Assembly (NCBI GenBank): GCA_946626785.1
Contig: CAMOUY010000026.1
Location: 1 to 23,616 of the forward strand
Reading direction: 5' to 3'
DNA length: 23,616 nt
Source: UBA9732 sp003456855
GTDB taxonomy: Bacteria; Spirochaetota; Spirochaetia; Sphaerochaetales; Sphaerochaetaceae
The position numbers and the translations under genes were made by a program. Below, piece by piece: positions 1 to 8,468 of the stretch. The notes beneath the pieces are model-generated. The model did not search any database. It saw nothing but the letters and a program-made list of their open reading frames with translations, and had not been told where the DNA came from. Within the stretch, counting starts at the first letter, position 1. Each line of letters begins with the position of its first letter.

Positions 1-603
1 CCAAGGAAGACAATCCTTATCGCAACTGCAAACGCTGGAATGGCAGCTTACTTCTCAAGAGTCAGAAAGGACTGCAGATATGTCAACATGACAGTCGAGT
101 ATCTTCGCGCTGACTCTCTCGAGGGTCTTATCAAGGCAACAGGAAAGGCAAGAATCGCCGGAAAGTATGCTGTGGCATGGGCAGTCTTCGGGCTTGATGA
201 CTTCGGTCTCGCCCCAGCTGACATCACAGCTGCAGAGCCTCTTGCAGAGTCCAGAAAGGTCAAGCTCGGTTGGACATCTCCAAACCTCAGCATGTGGCTC
301 TTCCTGCACCTGAAGCCGCTCAATGTCTACGTCGACAACTCAAGCTCCTTCGATTCAGCTCTCGCCAAGGTCTTCCCTGGCTACGAGCCTACAGCAGAGT
401 ATCTGACCAACGAGGGACAGGATCTCCACCTCAGGCTGTTCTCATCCTTCAGCAAGGCAATCCTGAACTCAAGCGCATACAACAAGATCGCCGAGAAGAA
501 GAACGGAATCATGGCAACAAGCTTCCCGCTTCTTTACCAGGACATCAAGGAGTACTGCGGCGAGGCAGACCTTTCCCACAACCAGAAGCTTCTTGCAAAG
601 TAA
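1..603 (+). CDS. RloB-like protein, divergent (5' end outside window)
   Basis: The frame is open from base 1 to a TAA at 601-603, so the visible 200 residues are the C-terminal part of a longer gene; the ATG at 40 is internal. The order of elements resembles the RloB family (Toprim-like proteins linked to restriction or abortive-infection loci). There is a hydrophobic strand (KTILIATANAG), a central strand ending in VFGLDDF where RloB proteins usually have VFDxDD, and then TSPNLSMWLFLHL, close to the family hallmark SNPxFExWLLLHF. The usual acidic EGxxTE segment of the first strand is not visible here (TANAGM), so the active site may be degenerate or lie elsewhere. The membrane LuxR gene follows 10 nt downstream, so co-transcription is likely. 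Assignment rests on motif pattern only; a lineage-specific protein of unknown function is the alternative. Confidence 0.5.
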   Translation, partial: PRKTILIATANAGMAAYFSRVRKDCRYVNMTVEYLRADSLEGLIKATGKARIAGKYAVAWAVFGLDDFGLAPADITAAEPLAESRKVKLGWTSPNLSMWLFLHLKPLNVYVDNSSSFDSALAKVFPGYEPTAEYLTNEGQDLHLRLFSSFSKAILNSSAYNKIAEKKNGIMATSFPLLYQDIKEYCGEADLSHNQKLLAK

Positions 604-613
604 GAGCGGCTGA

Positions 614-1513
614 ATGAACGGGCTATTACTGCTCACAGTAACGGTTTCGATGTGTGTGTCCTGCATGGCTCTGGCCTTGGCCATAGCCTCCAGGATGATA
701 CATAAGACAGCCTGGATGGGGAGATACCTCGTCTTCCAGAGCTGTCTTATCGGAACCTTATTTGTGTTTCTGGGATCGAAACTCTCACTGATCTTCATGC
801 CGGAGAACGTGTATGCGGTGTTCAAGTTCATTTTCAACACCGTTACATTGGCCGCTTTGTCTTTCGTGATAGTTTTTCTGCCGTACTTCCTGAGCTGGGT
901 AATAGCAAAGCCGTGGAGAAAGATACAGACCGTCAGGTTCTATCCTCTGGCCATGGTCTACTTCGGAATAGGGCTTGCTTCTCTGATAGTGGATAATGCA
1001 ACGTTCGATTTCTGGGCCCACCTAGGCCAGACGATAATCTTCCTTGGTGTGTATATATACTGCTTGGTCACCCTTTGGGTGAACCTATCCAACATTGAGG
1101 ATAAGTCGTCAAGGGGAGTGGCGCTTTCGATAAACATCGTCAGCCTGTCGCTCATCCCACTTTCGATACTGTCTCTGTTCTTCAAGACGGTGTCGGATTT
1201 CAGCTATCCGATCTACGTGCTTGCTTTCTCCATCATCATTGTCGTCTACAACTACATCAGGTTCGGAGAGGACAAGAGGGATGAAGCCCAGCCAGCACTC
1301 AGCCTGGAGAGCCTTTCAAAGTACAGGATCTCCGAGCGCGAGTTCACAGTCATCCAGCTCATCTGCGAGGGCCTTACAAACAAGGAGATCGCACAGGAGC
1401 TGTCAATATCAGTCAACACGGTCAACAACCATGTTGCGAACATCTTCAGCAAGATGGAGGTCCGTTCCAGGATCGACTTGCTGAGAGCTTTGAAAGAGGG
1501 GCCTTGGGCGTAA
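614..1513 (+). CDS. Seven-helix membrane protein with C-terminal LuxR-type HTH
   Basis: The protein has 299 residues. About seven hydrophobic segments (roughly 3-25, 37-60, 67-96, 107-125, 134-156, 168-190, 197-215) form a membrane domain that I cannot assign to a named sensor family. After a short charged linker comes a GerE/LuxR DNA-binding domain at about 237-293, with the typical SEREFTVIQLICEGLTNKEI and NTVNNHVANIFSKM elements. The layout resembles membrane-tethered one-component LuxR regulators, in which the membrane part senses a signal and the cytoplasmic HTH binds DNA. No receiver domain with a phosphorylatable Asp is present. The start at 614 is kept because the first helix begins at once, although the upstream Shine-Dalgarno is weak. 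The stop codon lies in the loop of a terminator. Target genes cannot be read from the sequence. Confidence 0.85.
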   Translation: MNGLLLLTVTVSMCVSCMALALAIASRMIHKTAWMGRYLVFQSCLIGTLFVFLGSKLSLIFMPENVYAVFKFIFNTVTLAALSFVIVFLPYFLSWVIAKPWRKIQTVRFYPLAMVYFGIGLASLIVDNATFDFWAHLGQTIIFLGVYIYCLVTLWVNLSNIEDKSSRGVALSINIVSLSLIPLSILSLFFKTVSDFSYPIYVLAFSIIIVVYNYIRFGEDKRDEAQPALSLESLSKYRISEREFTVIQLICEGLTNKEIAQELSISVNTVNNHVANIFSKMEVRSRIDLLRALKEGPWA

Positions 1514-1527
1514 GCCAAGGCCTTTCC
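1500..1527 (+). terminator. Intrinsic terminator overlapping the luxR-like stop codon
   Basis: GGCCTTGG (1500-1507) pairs perfectly with CCAAGGCC (1515-1522) across a 7-nt loop that contains the TAA stop, and is followed by TTTCCTTT. It ends the RloB-like/LuxR-like transcript. Confidence 0.85.
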
Positions 1528-1611
1528 TTTATTCACTTTGTAGCCTAATAATCATTCAATACATTGAAAGAAACCTCTCTTTGTTGTACAACTAAACAAT
1601 CGTGGGCCAAA

Positions 1612-1617
1612 TATAAA
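1612..1617 (+). promoter_or_regulatory. Candidate -10 box for the gltX operon
   Basis: TATAAA at 1612-1617 would start transcription near 1624, downstream of the two earlier in-frame ATGs' first position (1620), which supports the gltX start at 1641. No good -35 lies 16-18 nt upstream. Two small palindromes (TTCAAT-AC-ATTGAA at 1555-1568 and GTTGTACAAC at 1583-1592) sit just upstream and could be protein-binding sites. Confidence 0.4.
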
Positions 1618-1640
1618 GAATGCCCATGCGGAGTAAAGAT

Positions 1641-3116
1641 ATGGAAGTCAGAGTAAGATATGCACCATCCCCAACGGGTCTTCAGCATATTGGCGGAGTC
1701 AGAACCGCACTTTTCAACTACTTTTTCGCCAAGGCAAACGGCGGAAAGTTCATCCTCAGAGTCGAGGACACCGACCGCGAGCGCTACAGTGACGAGTCCC
1801 TCCAGGACCTCTATGACACACTGGAGTGGCTTGGCATCAAATGGGACGAGGGTCCTGTAGTCGGAGGTCCATGTGGACCATACATTCAGAGCGAGCGCTT
1901 TGCAATCTACCAGGAGTACGCAAAGAAACTGGTCGAGATGGGCAAGGCATACTACTGCTACTGCTCAGCGGAGAGACTTGAGGCTCTCAGACAGAAGCAG
2001 ATAGAGGAGAAGAGCCCTATCCAGGGTTACGATGGGCATTGCCGCGACCTCACAGCAGAGCAGAGAGCCGAGCTTGAGGCACAGGGCATCAAGCCTGTCA
2101 TCAGATTCAAGGTCCCGAGAGAGGGAAGCACAACATTCCACGATGTCCTGATGGGTGACATCACCCGTGACAACAAGGACATCAGCCCGGATCCTGTCCT
2201 TCTCAAGTCCGACGGATTCCCGACATACCATCTGGCAAACGTCATCGACGACCACCTCATGGGAGTGACCCACATCATGAGAGCCCAGGAGTGGATTCCA
2301 TCCGGACCGCTGCATGTCCTGCTTTACCAGGCTTTCGGATGGGACGTACCGACATACTGCCACCTTCCTATGGTCATGGGAAACGACGGCCACAAGCTCT
2401 CAAAGCGCCACGGTTCGACAAGTGTCCGTGACTTCAGGGCAAAGGGATACCTTCCAGAGGCTCTTCTGAACTACGTCAGCCTTGTCGGCTGGTCCTATGA
2501 CGGAGAGAAGGAGTTCTTCACCCGCGAGGAGTTGGAGAAGTGCTTCTCTCTTGAGAAGATCAACACCGCTCCTGGCGTCTTCGACTACCAGAAGCTTGAC
2601 TGGTTCAACGCCCAGTACATGAGACGCAAGTCCGACAAGGAGCTTGCAGACCTCCTGATGCCTTATCTGAAGGACGCAGGACTTCTGGACGACAGCGCCT
2701 ACGACCGCCTTCTGGCATTCGTCCCGGGAATCAAGGAGAGAATCACACTTCTGTCCGACATCGTCCCGATGGTCGAGTTCCTCCAGGACAAGGGTGAGCC
2801 TGATGTCTCCATCCTGATTCCGAAGAAGATGGACAAGGCCGGAACGCTGGATTCCCTGAAGCATGTCTACGAGGTCGTCAAGGCAGGACTTGAGGCAGGC
2901 AAGGATGACGAGGCTCTCCAGCAGGACCTCATGGACCTGGCACAGAAGCTCGGCATCAAGAACGCCGGTGTCTTCAATCCACTCAGGACCGCAGTTACAG
3001 GTATGACGGTCAGCCCACCGCCATTCAGCTGTATTCACCTTTTGGGCAACGAAGAATCATACAGACGCATTGAACGCGCAATTAAAGTACTTGAGAGAGA
3101 GGTAGAGAATGTCTGA
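1641..3116 (+). CDS. gltX: Glutamyl-tRNA synthetase
   Basis: Class I synthetase that charges tRNA-Glu with glutamate in the cytoplasm. The N-terminus carries RYAPSPTGLQHIGGVRTAL, the family's HIGH-type signature, at about residues 6-24. KLSKR at about 252-256 is the KMSKS loop. A CYC pair followed by GYDGHC is in the place of the zinc-binding insertion of bacterial GluRS. The length of 491 residues is normal. Of three in-frame ATGs (1620, 1626, 1641) the last is chosen because GGAG at 1630-1633 is 7 nt upstream and the protein then begins directly at the Rossmann strand. It is the first gene of a synthetase operon, and its last 8 nt overlap the start of glyS. A non-discriminating enzyme that also charges tRNA-Gln is possible, but cannot be decided here. 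Confidence 0.95.
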   Translation: MEVRVRYAPSPTGLQHIGGVRTALFNYFFAKANGGKFILRVEDTDRERYSDESLQDLYDTLEWLGIKWDEGPVVGGPCGPYIQSERFAIYQEYAKKLVEMGKAYYCYCSAERLEALRQKQIEEKSPIQGYDGHCRDLTAEQRAELEAQGIKPVIRFKVPREGSTTFHDVLMGDITRDNKDISPDPVLLKSDGFPTYHLANVIDDHLMGVTHIMRAQEWIPSGPLHVLLYQAFGWDVPTYCHLPMVMGNDGHKLSKRHGSTSVRDFRAKGYLPEALLNYVSLVGWSYDGEKEFFTREELEKCFSLEKINTAPGVFDYQKLDWFNAQYMRRKSDKELADLLMPYLKDAGLLDDSAYDRLLAFVPGIKERITLLSDIVPMVEFLQDKGEPDVSILIPKKMDKAGTLDSLKHVYEVVKAGLEAGKDDEALQQDLMDLAQKLGIKNAGVFNPLRTAVTGMTVSPPPFSCIHLLGNEESYRRIERAIKVLEREVENV

Positions 3117-4437
3117 AGTTACAATGGATAAGATCGTATCACTTTGCAGAAGACGTGGATTCATTTTCCAGAGCAGTGAGATTTACGGAGGCCTCAACGG
3201 CGCCTATGACTACGGTCCACTTGGCGTCCAGCTCAAGAACAACATCCGTGACATGTGGTGGAAGGAGATGACTCAGCTCCACGACAACATCGTAGGACTC
3301 GACGCATCAATCCTTATGCACCCAAGGGTATGGGAAGCCAGCGGCCATGTCAGCAACTTCACAGATCCGATGGTTGACTGCAAGCAGTGCAAGAGCCGCT
3401 TCAGAGCCGACCAGATCGACCTTAACGCCCCATGTCCTGTCTGCGGAAGCAGAGGCACCTTCACAACACCAAGGAACTTCAACCTGATGTTCGCAACACA
3501 CATCGGTGCTGACGTCGATGCAGCCTCAACAATCTATCTCAGGCCAGAGACGGCACAGGGCATCTACGTTGATTTCAAGAACATCGTCTCATCCTCACGT
3601 GTAAAGGTTCCTTTTGGAATCGCACAGGTCGGAAAGAGCTTCAGAAACGAGATCACAACCAAGAACTTCATCTTCAGATCCTGCGAGTTCGAGCAGATGG
3701 AGATGCAGTGGTTCTGCAAGCCAGGCACTGACGAGCAGTGGTTCCCGTACTGGAGAGAGCAGAGAATGAACTTCTACGTCAACAAGCTCGGCATCCATCC
3801 GGAGCACCTCAGATGGCATCAGCACGGACCAGATGAGCTGGCCTTCTATGCCAAGGATGCATACGACATCCAGTTCCTGTTCCCGATGGGATGGCAGGAG
3901 CTCGAGGGCGTCCATAGCAGAACAGACTACGATCTGACACAGCACCAGAAGTTCTCAGGCAAGGACATGACCTACCTGGATCCGGAGACGAACGAGAGAT
4001 ACATCGCCTACGTCGTCGAGACCTCAGCAGGTCTTACCAGAAACGTCCTCATGGCCCTCTCCGATGCATACGACGAGGAGCAGGTCGCAGAGGGAGATGT
4101 CAGAACAGTTCTGCACTTCCACCCAAGCATCGCCCCGGTCACAGTCGCAGTTCTTCCTCTTGTCAAAAAGGACGGCCTTGCAGAGTATGCCTCAAAGCTG
4201 GAGCACGAGCTGCGTGACGACTTTGCAACCTACTATGACCAGAGCGGAGCCATCGGCCGCCGTTATCGCCGCCAGGACGAGATCGGAACCCCTTACTGCG
4301 TGACAGTTGACTATGACACACTCAACGACAACACAGTCACACTGAGATTCCGTGACTCGATGGAGCAGGTCAGAGTACCTGTCTCTGAGCTGGTTTCAAC
4401 AATCAAGCAGGCCACCAAGGATTACAAGAGGGTATAA
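3109..4437 (+). CDS. glyS: Glycyl-tRNA synthetase, single-chain dimeric type
   Basis: Class II synthetase that attaches glycine to tRNA-Gly. This is the alpha2 eukaryote/archaea-like form, not the alpha2beta2 GlyQ/GlyS form of many bacteria. The N-terminus (RRRGFIFQSSEIYGGLNGAYDYGPLG, positions about 15-40) is diagnostic. A CxxC...CxxC zinc motif (CKQC and CPVC) follows near residues 90-115, then class II motifs around RPETAQGIYVDF and FRNEI, and motif 3 near ETSAGLTRN. The anticodon-binding domain occupies the last ~100 residues (PVTVAVLPLVKK onward). The length of 442 is typical. It overlaps gltX by 8 nt, and AGAGAGG upstream gives a ribosome-binding site; tyrS starts 2 nt after its stop. 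The usual gene symbol for this form varies (glyS or glyQS). Confidence 0.95.
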   Translation: MSEVTMDKIVSLCRRRGFIFQSSEIYGGLNGAYDYGPLGVQLKNNIRDMWWKEMTQLHDNIVGLDASILMHPRVWEASGHVSNFTDPMVDCKQCKSRFRADQIDLNAPCPVCGSRGTFTTPRNFNLMFATHIGADVDAASTIYLRPETAQGIYVDFKNIVSSSRVKVPFGIAQVGKSFRNEITTKNFIFRSCEFEQMEMQWFCKPGTDEQWFPYWREQRMNFYVNKLGIHPEHLRWHQHGPDELAFYAKDAYDIQFLFPMGWQELEGVHSRTDYDLTQHQKFSGKDMTYLDPETNERYIAYVVETSAGLTRNVLMALSDAYDEEQVAEGDVRTVLHFHPSIAPVTVAVLPLVKKDGLAEYASKLEHELRDDFATYYDQSGAIGRRYRRQDEIGTPYCVTVDYDTLNDNTVTLRFRDSMEQVRVPVSELVSTIKQATKDYKRV

Positions 4438-4439
4438 TC

Positions 4440-5672
4440 ATGAACAAAGCGCTACAGGTCCTCTTCGACAGAGGATTCGTAAAGGATTGCACAAATATTG
4501 ATGGTCTTTCAGACCTCATGGACAAGGAACCTGTCACTTTCTACTGCGGAACCGACCCAACAGGTCCGTCCCTGCACGTAGGACACATAGTTCCTTTCTT
4601 CGCCATGCACCATCTGCAGCAGTTCGGCCACAAGCCGCTGGCACTTGTCGGCGGCGGTACGGGTCTGATCGGTGATCCGTCAGGCAAGACCGAGATGAGG
4701 AAGATCCTCCCTGCAGAGACCATCGCCGAGAACGCAGAGAGAATCGCCAAGCAGCTTGCCAAGGTCGTCAACTTCGACGAGGTTCCACCTGCAGGCTACG
4801 GACAGGGCAGAATCGTCAACAACGCCGACTGGCTTGTTGATTTGAACTACATCGAGTTCCTCAGGGACGTAGGAAAATACTTCTCCGTCAACAGGATGCT
4901 GACCTTCGAGGGCGTCAAGCAGCGCCTTGAGAGGGGTCTGTCCTTCATCGAGTTCAACTACCAGCTTCTGCAGTCCTACGACTACCACATGCTGTACTCC
5001 AAGTACAACAACCGCCTCCAGATCGGTGGAGCAGACCAGTGGGGCAACATCGTAGCAGGTATCGACCTGATCCAGAGGATGGGCGGACCGGAGTGCTTCG
5101 GACTGACCTTCAACCTGATCATGCGTGCAGACGGAAAGAAGATGGGCAAGAGCGAGAAGGGAGCTGTCTTCCTTGATCCGGATCTCTACAGCCCGTACGA
5201 CTTCTACCAGTACTGGAGAAACATCGCCGATGCAGACGCAATCAAGTTCATGAAGCTCTTCACCTTCATGGATCTGGACGAGGTCGCCGAGTATGCAGAC
5301 CCGAAGCGCAACATCAACGACGCCAAGGCCAAGCTCGCCTACGAGGTCACCAAGATCATCCATGGCGAAGAGGAGGCCGAGAAGGCTCTGGCCGGCGCAA
5401 AGGCCGCATTCAGCGGAGCAGGGGACCGTTCCAACATGCCAACCGTCGAGATCGAGTTCGGCGAGGGCAAGGGTGTCATCGACCTGTTCTTCGAGGCTGG
5501 ACTTGCCGGAACCAAGAGCGATGTCCGTCGCCTGATCCAGGGTGGTGGCTGCTCGATCGACGACAAGAAGGTCACAGACGTCAAGGCAGTTGTCACAAAG
5601 GACGATGCAACAGACGGCGAGATGATCCTCAGAGCCGGAAAGAAGCACTTCAAGCGCGTCATTGTGAAATGA
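4440..5672 (+). CDS. tyrS: Tyrosyl-tRNA synthetase
   Basis: Class I synthetase that charges tRNA-Tyr. HVGH at residues 46-49 is the HIGH motif, GGGTGLIGDPSGK at about 71-83 forms part of the tyrosyl-adenylate pocket, QIGGADQWGNI near 195-204 is strongly conserved in TyrRS, and KMGKS at 234-238 is the KMSKS loop. An S4-like RNA-binding domain occupies the C-terminus (about 345-408, around SDVRRLIQGGG). The length of 410 is standard. It is the third gene of the gltX-glyS-tyrS operon, starting 2 nt after glyS, and a terminator follows 25 nt after its stop. No T-box or other leader control precedes it, so supply is probably set by the operon promoter. Confidence 0.95.
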   Translation: MNKALQVLFDRGFVKDCTNIDGLSDLMDKEPVTFYCGTDPTGPSLHVGHIVPFFAMHHLQQFGHKPLALVGGGTGLIGDPSGKTEMRKILPAETIAENAERIAKQLAKVVNFDEVPPAGYGQGRIVNNADWLVDLNYIEFLRDVGKYFSVNRMLTFEGVKQRLERGLSFIEFNYQLLQSYDYHMLYSKYNNRLQIGGADQWGNIVAGIDLIQRMGGPECFGLTFNLIMRADGKKMGKSEKGAVFLDPDLYSPYDFYQYWRNIADADAIKFMKLFTFMDLDEVAEYADPKRNINDAKAKLAYEVTKIIHGEEEAEKALAGAKAAFSGAGDRSNMPTVEIEFGEGKGVIDLFFEAGLAGTKSDVRRLIQGGGCSIDDKKVTDVKAVVTKDDATDGEMILRAGKKHFKRVIVK

Positions 5673-5697
5673 TTAGAAATTTACTTGAACAAAAGAG

Positions 5698-5726
5698 AAG
5701 CGAGGTCTGAAGCCTCGCTTTTCTTG
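5698..5726. terminator. Bidirectional terminator between tyrS and the EAL gene
   Basis: AAGCGAGG (5698-5705) and CCTCGCTT (5713-5720) form a perfect 8-bp stem with a 7-nt loop. T-rich sequence follows on the plus strand (TTCTTGT) and A-rich sequence precedes it (ACAAAAGAG), so it can serve both convergent transcripts. Confidence 0.85.
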
Positions 5727-5727
5727 T

Positions 5728-8328
5728 CTAAAGGTCCTTCTTCTGGTATCGTTCCCTCTCGTAGAACTCCGCAGCCTTCATCTGGGCCTCGATGCTGTTG
5801 ACTCCAATGACTACTCTGTTGCCTTCGGTGCCCATCGATGACACCTTCATGCTCACATATTTCGGGCCCTCAGGTGTCACGAGCCTGTAGGCAAGGTTGA
5901 AGGACTGTTTATTGCCCAGAGTTGCAACGACATTGTCCTTTGTGAACTCGTTTATGACCTTCTGGACATCGTCCTTGTAGACTACGGTCTTTGCATCCTT
6001 CTTCACCTGGGCAAAGAAATTCACTCCATGCCTGATTATCTCAAGTTCACCGGTCTGCTCGTTCGGGATGTACTCAATGAAGTGCTCGGTGTCCAGATCG
6101 ACGTAGTAGAGGAAGGTGTAGTCGGCGGTCAGGGCATAGACGAAGCTGTCTGTCGGGATCTTCTCCTCGTTGTCAAAGCTGACCTTTGAGAAATCCGTGC
6201 ACTCAAGGATTGCAATGGATAGGGAGGACCTCTTTGTGACCGGGTTCTCGGATATGCGTCTGACCATGAAGTCTATGATCATGCCGTTGCGCAGTCTCTC
6301 CTTTGCAATGTGCTTGCCTCCATCCTTGAGGCATTTCCTCATTGTTCCGGCGAATATCGGTCCAAGGTAGTCAAACGGATATTTGCTGTCCTCATTTATC
6401 TTGAAACCAGGTACGATCCTGTCAATGAAGTCCTGGAAGGCCTTGTTCTTTCTGATGTATCTGATGGATTTGCCTTTCGTCTCGACTATTGCCATTGGCA
6501 GTGTCTGGAAGAAGCGGTTCTTGGCAAACTCCTCCGGCTTCTCGTCTGAGAGGTCGTAGAGGTTTGTGTTTCCGATGGCGGCATAGTATTCACTCTCCTC
6601 AGGGTTCTCGAAGCCTATCTGGATGCCTTTTTCATAGCGTTCGAATACCTGTTTCGCCGGAATCGGTTTGCAATAGTAGTAGCCCTGGAGCTTGGTACAG
6701 CCGGCTTCCGTCAAGAACTCCTTCTGCTCCTCCGTCTCAACACCTTCCATCACTGTCTCCACACCAAGACCTATGGCCATCTTTATGAGCTCTGTGATTA
6801 TGATTCTGTTCTTTGGGGACGTGTCGAACTGGTGCATGAAGTACATGTCCAGCTTGATGAGGTCGAAGTGAAGCTCCTGGAGTACATTGACAGCGGAATA
6901 GCCTGTTCCGAAGTCATCAATCCATACCTTGAATCCAAGGTCTTGGAACCTCTCTATCTGCTTCTTCATGACTTCAAGGTCACGGCAGATGGCGCTCTCT
7001 GTGATCTCTATCGTTATCTTGTCCCTTCCGACACCGCTGGCATCCACACGTTTTCTGATCTCCTCTACGATGTCACAGGCATCAAAGTCGGTCCTTGAAA
7101 GATTCACTGAGGTGGGTACCACGTAAAGACCCTTGTCCATCTGGGCCCTGATCTTCTCCAGCACCTGCTCGATTATGCAGAGGTCCAGTTTGTAGACCTG
7201 GTTCGTCCTCTCAAGCACAGGGATGAACACTCCAGGACTCAGCAATCCCTTTACAGGGTCATGCCATCTCGAGAGAGCCTCCTCGTCACAGACCTTGCCG
7301 TTGACGGCTCTGACAATGGGCTGGTAGTAGGCTTGGATCCATCTCTCGGATATTGCCTTGTCCAGGTTGTCCACTATGTACTGGTCCATCTCGATGCGCT
7401 TGCGAAGTTCCTCATCGAAGTAGTTGAAGGTGTTCGTCTGGGTGTTTCTGACCACATCACAGGCGACCTTTGCCCTGTCGCAGGCAACACGGATGGAGAT
7501 CTTTTCATCATCATAGACATAGATTCCGACACGGATCAGAGTGTTCAGGCCATTGTTCAGCTTGTCGCTCTCTGACAGAACCTCGTTTATACGCTGCTCG
7601 ATGTTGTCTCCATCGGTATAGATCACGAACTGGTCCTGTCCGAATCTGCTGCAGTTCTCGTTGCTGAAGTGGCTTGCTAGAAGCCTGGAGAGGGCCTTTA
7701 TCAGTTTGTCTCCTTCTGCGAAGCCGTACCTTCTGTTGAAGTTCCTGATTCCACAGAGATCGAAGAACAGCATGACAGGGGTCTTTCCGTTTTCCCTGAT
7801 CTCTCGGCAGCCTTCCTTTGCAAGGTCCACGAAATAGCTCATTGTAGGCATTCCGGTCAGGTAGTCATAATGCGTCTCCGAATCGGAGGAGGCCTTTAAT
7901 ATCCTGTTGTACCTGAGGTCGAACTGCCCCTGGTTTCCGAAGATCTCAGAGTAGGGGCCCTCGTCGAAGTACCAGACAAAGGCGATCCTTTCACCTGTTG
8001 GCATGACTATGTGCTTGCCCTCGGCGTGGATTATATGGTATTCGCCGTTGAGCATGCTTCTGTAGATTACTTTGTAGTTTGGGATCTCGTCCTTTGCGAA
8101 CCTAACTGCCTCGCTTGCAATTCTTGGTGCATCATCCGGATGGGTGTCCCTGTACATGTCGTTGTCCATGACATGGTAGGCCTCCTCGAAGGTCTTGAAA
8201 CCGAACAGCTCGAGAAAGCCTGCGGAGAGCATTATTGTCTTGACCCTTTTGTTTATGAACTGATAGACCGCAATGGGCGCAACTGATTTTTCCAAAGCGT
8301 ACTGCTGTTCTGGCGTAAAATTGTACAT
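5728..8328 (-). CDS. PAS-GGDEF(degenerate)-EAL-PAS cyclic-di-GMP phosphodiesterase
   Basis: The protein has 866 residues and no obvious membrane helix. An N-terminal PAS-like region (about 1-140) precedes a GGDEF domain whose signature is G230-Q-D-Q-F234, so diguanylate cyclase activity is not expected. The EAL domain (about 320-570) keeps every residue used for c-di-GMP hydrolysis: E350 of EAL, N409, E441, D471-D472 of DDFGTGYS, K492, E528 and Q548. Their spacing (59, 32, 30, 20, 36, 20) matches that of characterised EAL enzymes such as RocR almost exactly. About 270 further residues hold two PAS-like segments (around 600-710 and 725-850). The likely role is signal-controlled c-di-GMP degradation affecting motility or adhesion. 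Start 8328 is supported by GGGAG 3 nt upstream and a TATAAT promoter. It is monocistronic. Confidence 0.9.
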   Translation of the reverse strand: MYNFTPEQQYALEKSVAPIAVYQFINKRVKTIMLSAGFLELFGFKTFEEAYHVMDNDMYRDTHPDDAPRIASEAVRFAKDEIPNYKVIYRSMLNGEYHIIHAEGKHIVMPTGERIAFVWYFDEGPYSEIFGNQGQFDLRYNRILKASSDSETHYDYLTGMPTMSYFVDLAKEGCREIRENGKTPVMLFFDLCGIRNFNRRYGFAEGDKLIKALSRLLASHFSNENCSRFGQDQFVIYTDGDNIEQRINEVLSESDKLNNGLNTLIRVGIYVYDDEKISIRVACDRAKVACDVVRNTQTNTFNYFDEELRKRIEMDQYIVDNLDKAISERWIQAYYQPIVRAVNGKVCDEEALSRWHDPVKGLLSPGVFIPVLERTNQVYKLDLCIIEQVLEKIRAQMDKGLYVVPTSVNLSRTDFDACDIVEEIRKRVDASGVGRDKITIEITESAICRDLEVMKKQIERFQDLGFKVWIDDFGTGYSAVNVLQELHFDLIKLDMYFMHQFDTSPKNRIIITELIKMAIGLGVETVMEGVETEEQKEFLTEAGCTKLQGYYYCKPIPAKQVFERYEKGIQIGFENPEESEYYAAIGNTNLYDLSDEKPEEFAKNRFFQTLPMAIVETKGKSIRYIRKNKAFQDFIDRIVPGFKINEDSKYPFDYLGPIFAGTMRKCLKDGGKHIAKERLRNGMIIDFMVRRISENPVTKRSSLSIAILECTDFSKVSFDNEEKIPTDSFVYALTADYTFLYYVDLDTEHFIEYIPNEQTGELEIIRHGVNFFAQVKKDAKTVVYKDDVQKVINEFTKDNVVATLGNKQSFNLAYRLVTPEGPKYVSMKVSSMGTEGNRVVIGVNSIEAQMKAAEFYERERYQKKDL

Positions 8329-8350
8329 GCGCTCCCTCTGTCCCTAACTG

Positions 8351-8380
8351 ATTATACGTTGCGGTTGACAGAGCAAGCAA
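8351..8380 (-). promoter_or_regulatory. Promoter of the EAL gene
   Basis: On the minus strand TTGCTT (8375-8380) and TATAAT (8351-8356) are separated by 18 nt. The predicted start near 8344 gives a leader of about 16 nt that contains the GGGAG ribosome-binding site. Confidence 0.65.
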
Positions 8381-8427
8381 GGAAAAACCGAGGCCGAAAG
8401 AAAAGTAAACTGGTTTAGTTGCATTAA

Positions 8428-8468
8428 GTGACTTGGGCTCGCCCTACAGCGTTCCAGCGGTATAGGCG
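8428..8468. repeat. tRNA T-arm-like module, copy A
   Basis: GACTTGGGCTCG matches the 3' part (T-arm) of the tRNA-Arg gene at 8812-8885. It continues as a segment shared with copy B at 8642-8683 (CGCC-TACAGC--TCCAG-GGT-TA-GGCG). It lies directly upstream of the palindrome array and in the same orientation as copy B. Confidence 0.65.

Noticed and set aside
1514..1640. T-box or other riboswitch before the synthetase operon
   Set aside because: The leader from the candidate promoter is under 20 nt, and no T-box motif or antiterminator is visible.
4680..5648. Long antisense open frame in tyrS (322 codons)
   Set aside because: It is a codon-bias shadow: few codons in tyrS give stops on the other strand. 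It has no homology or ribosome-binding site.
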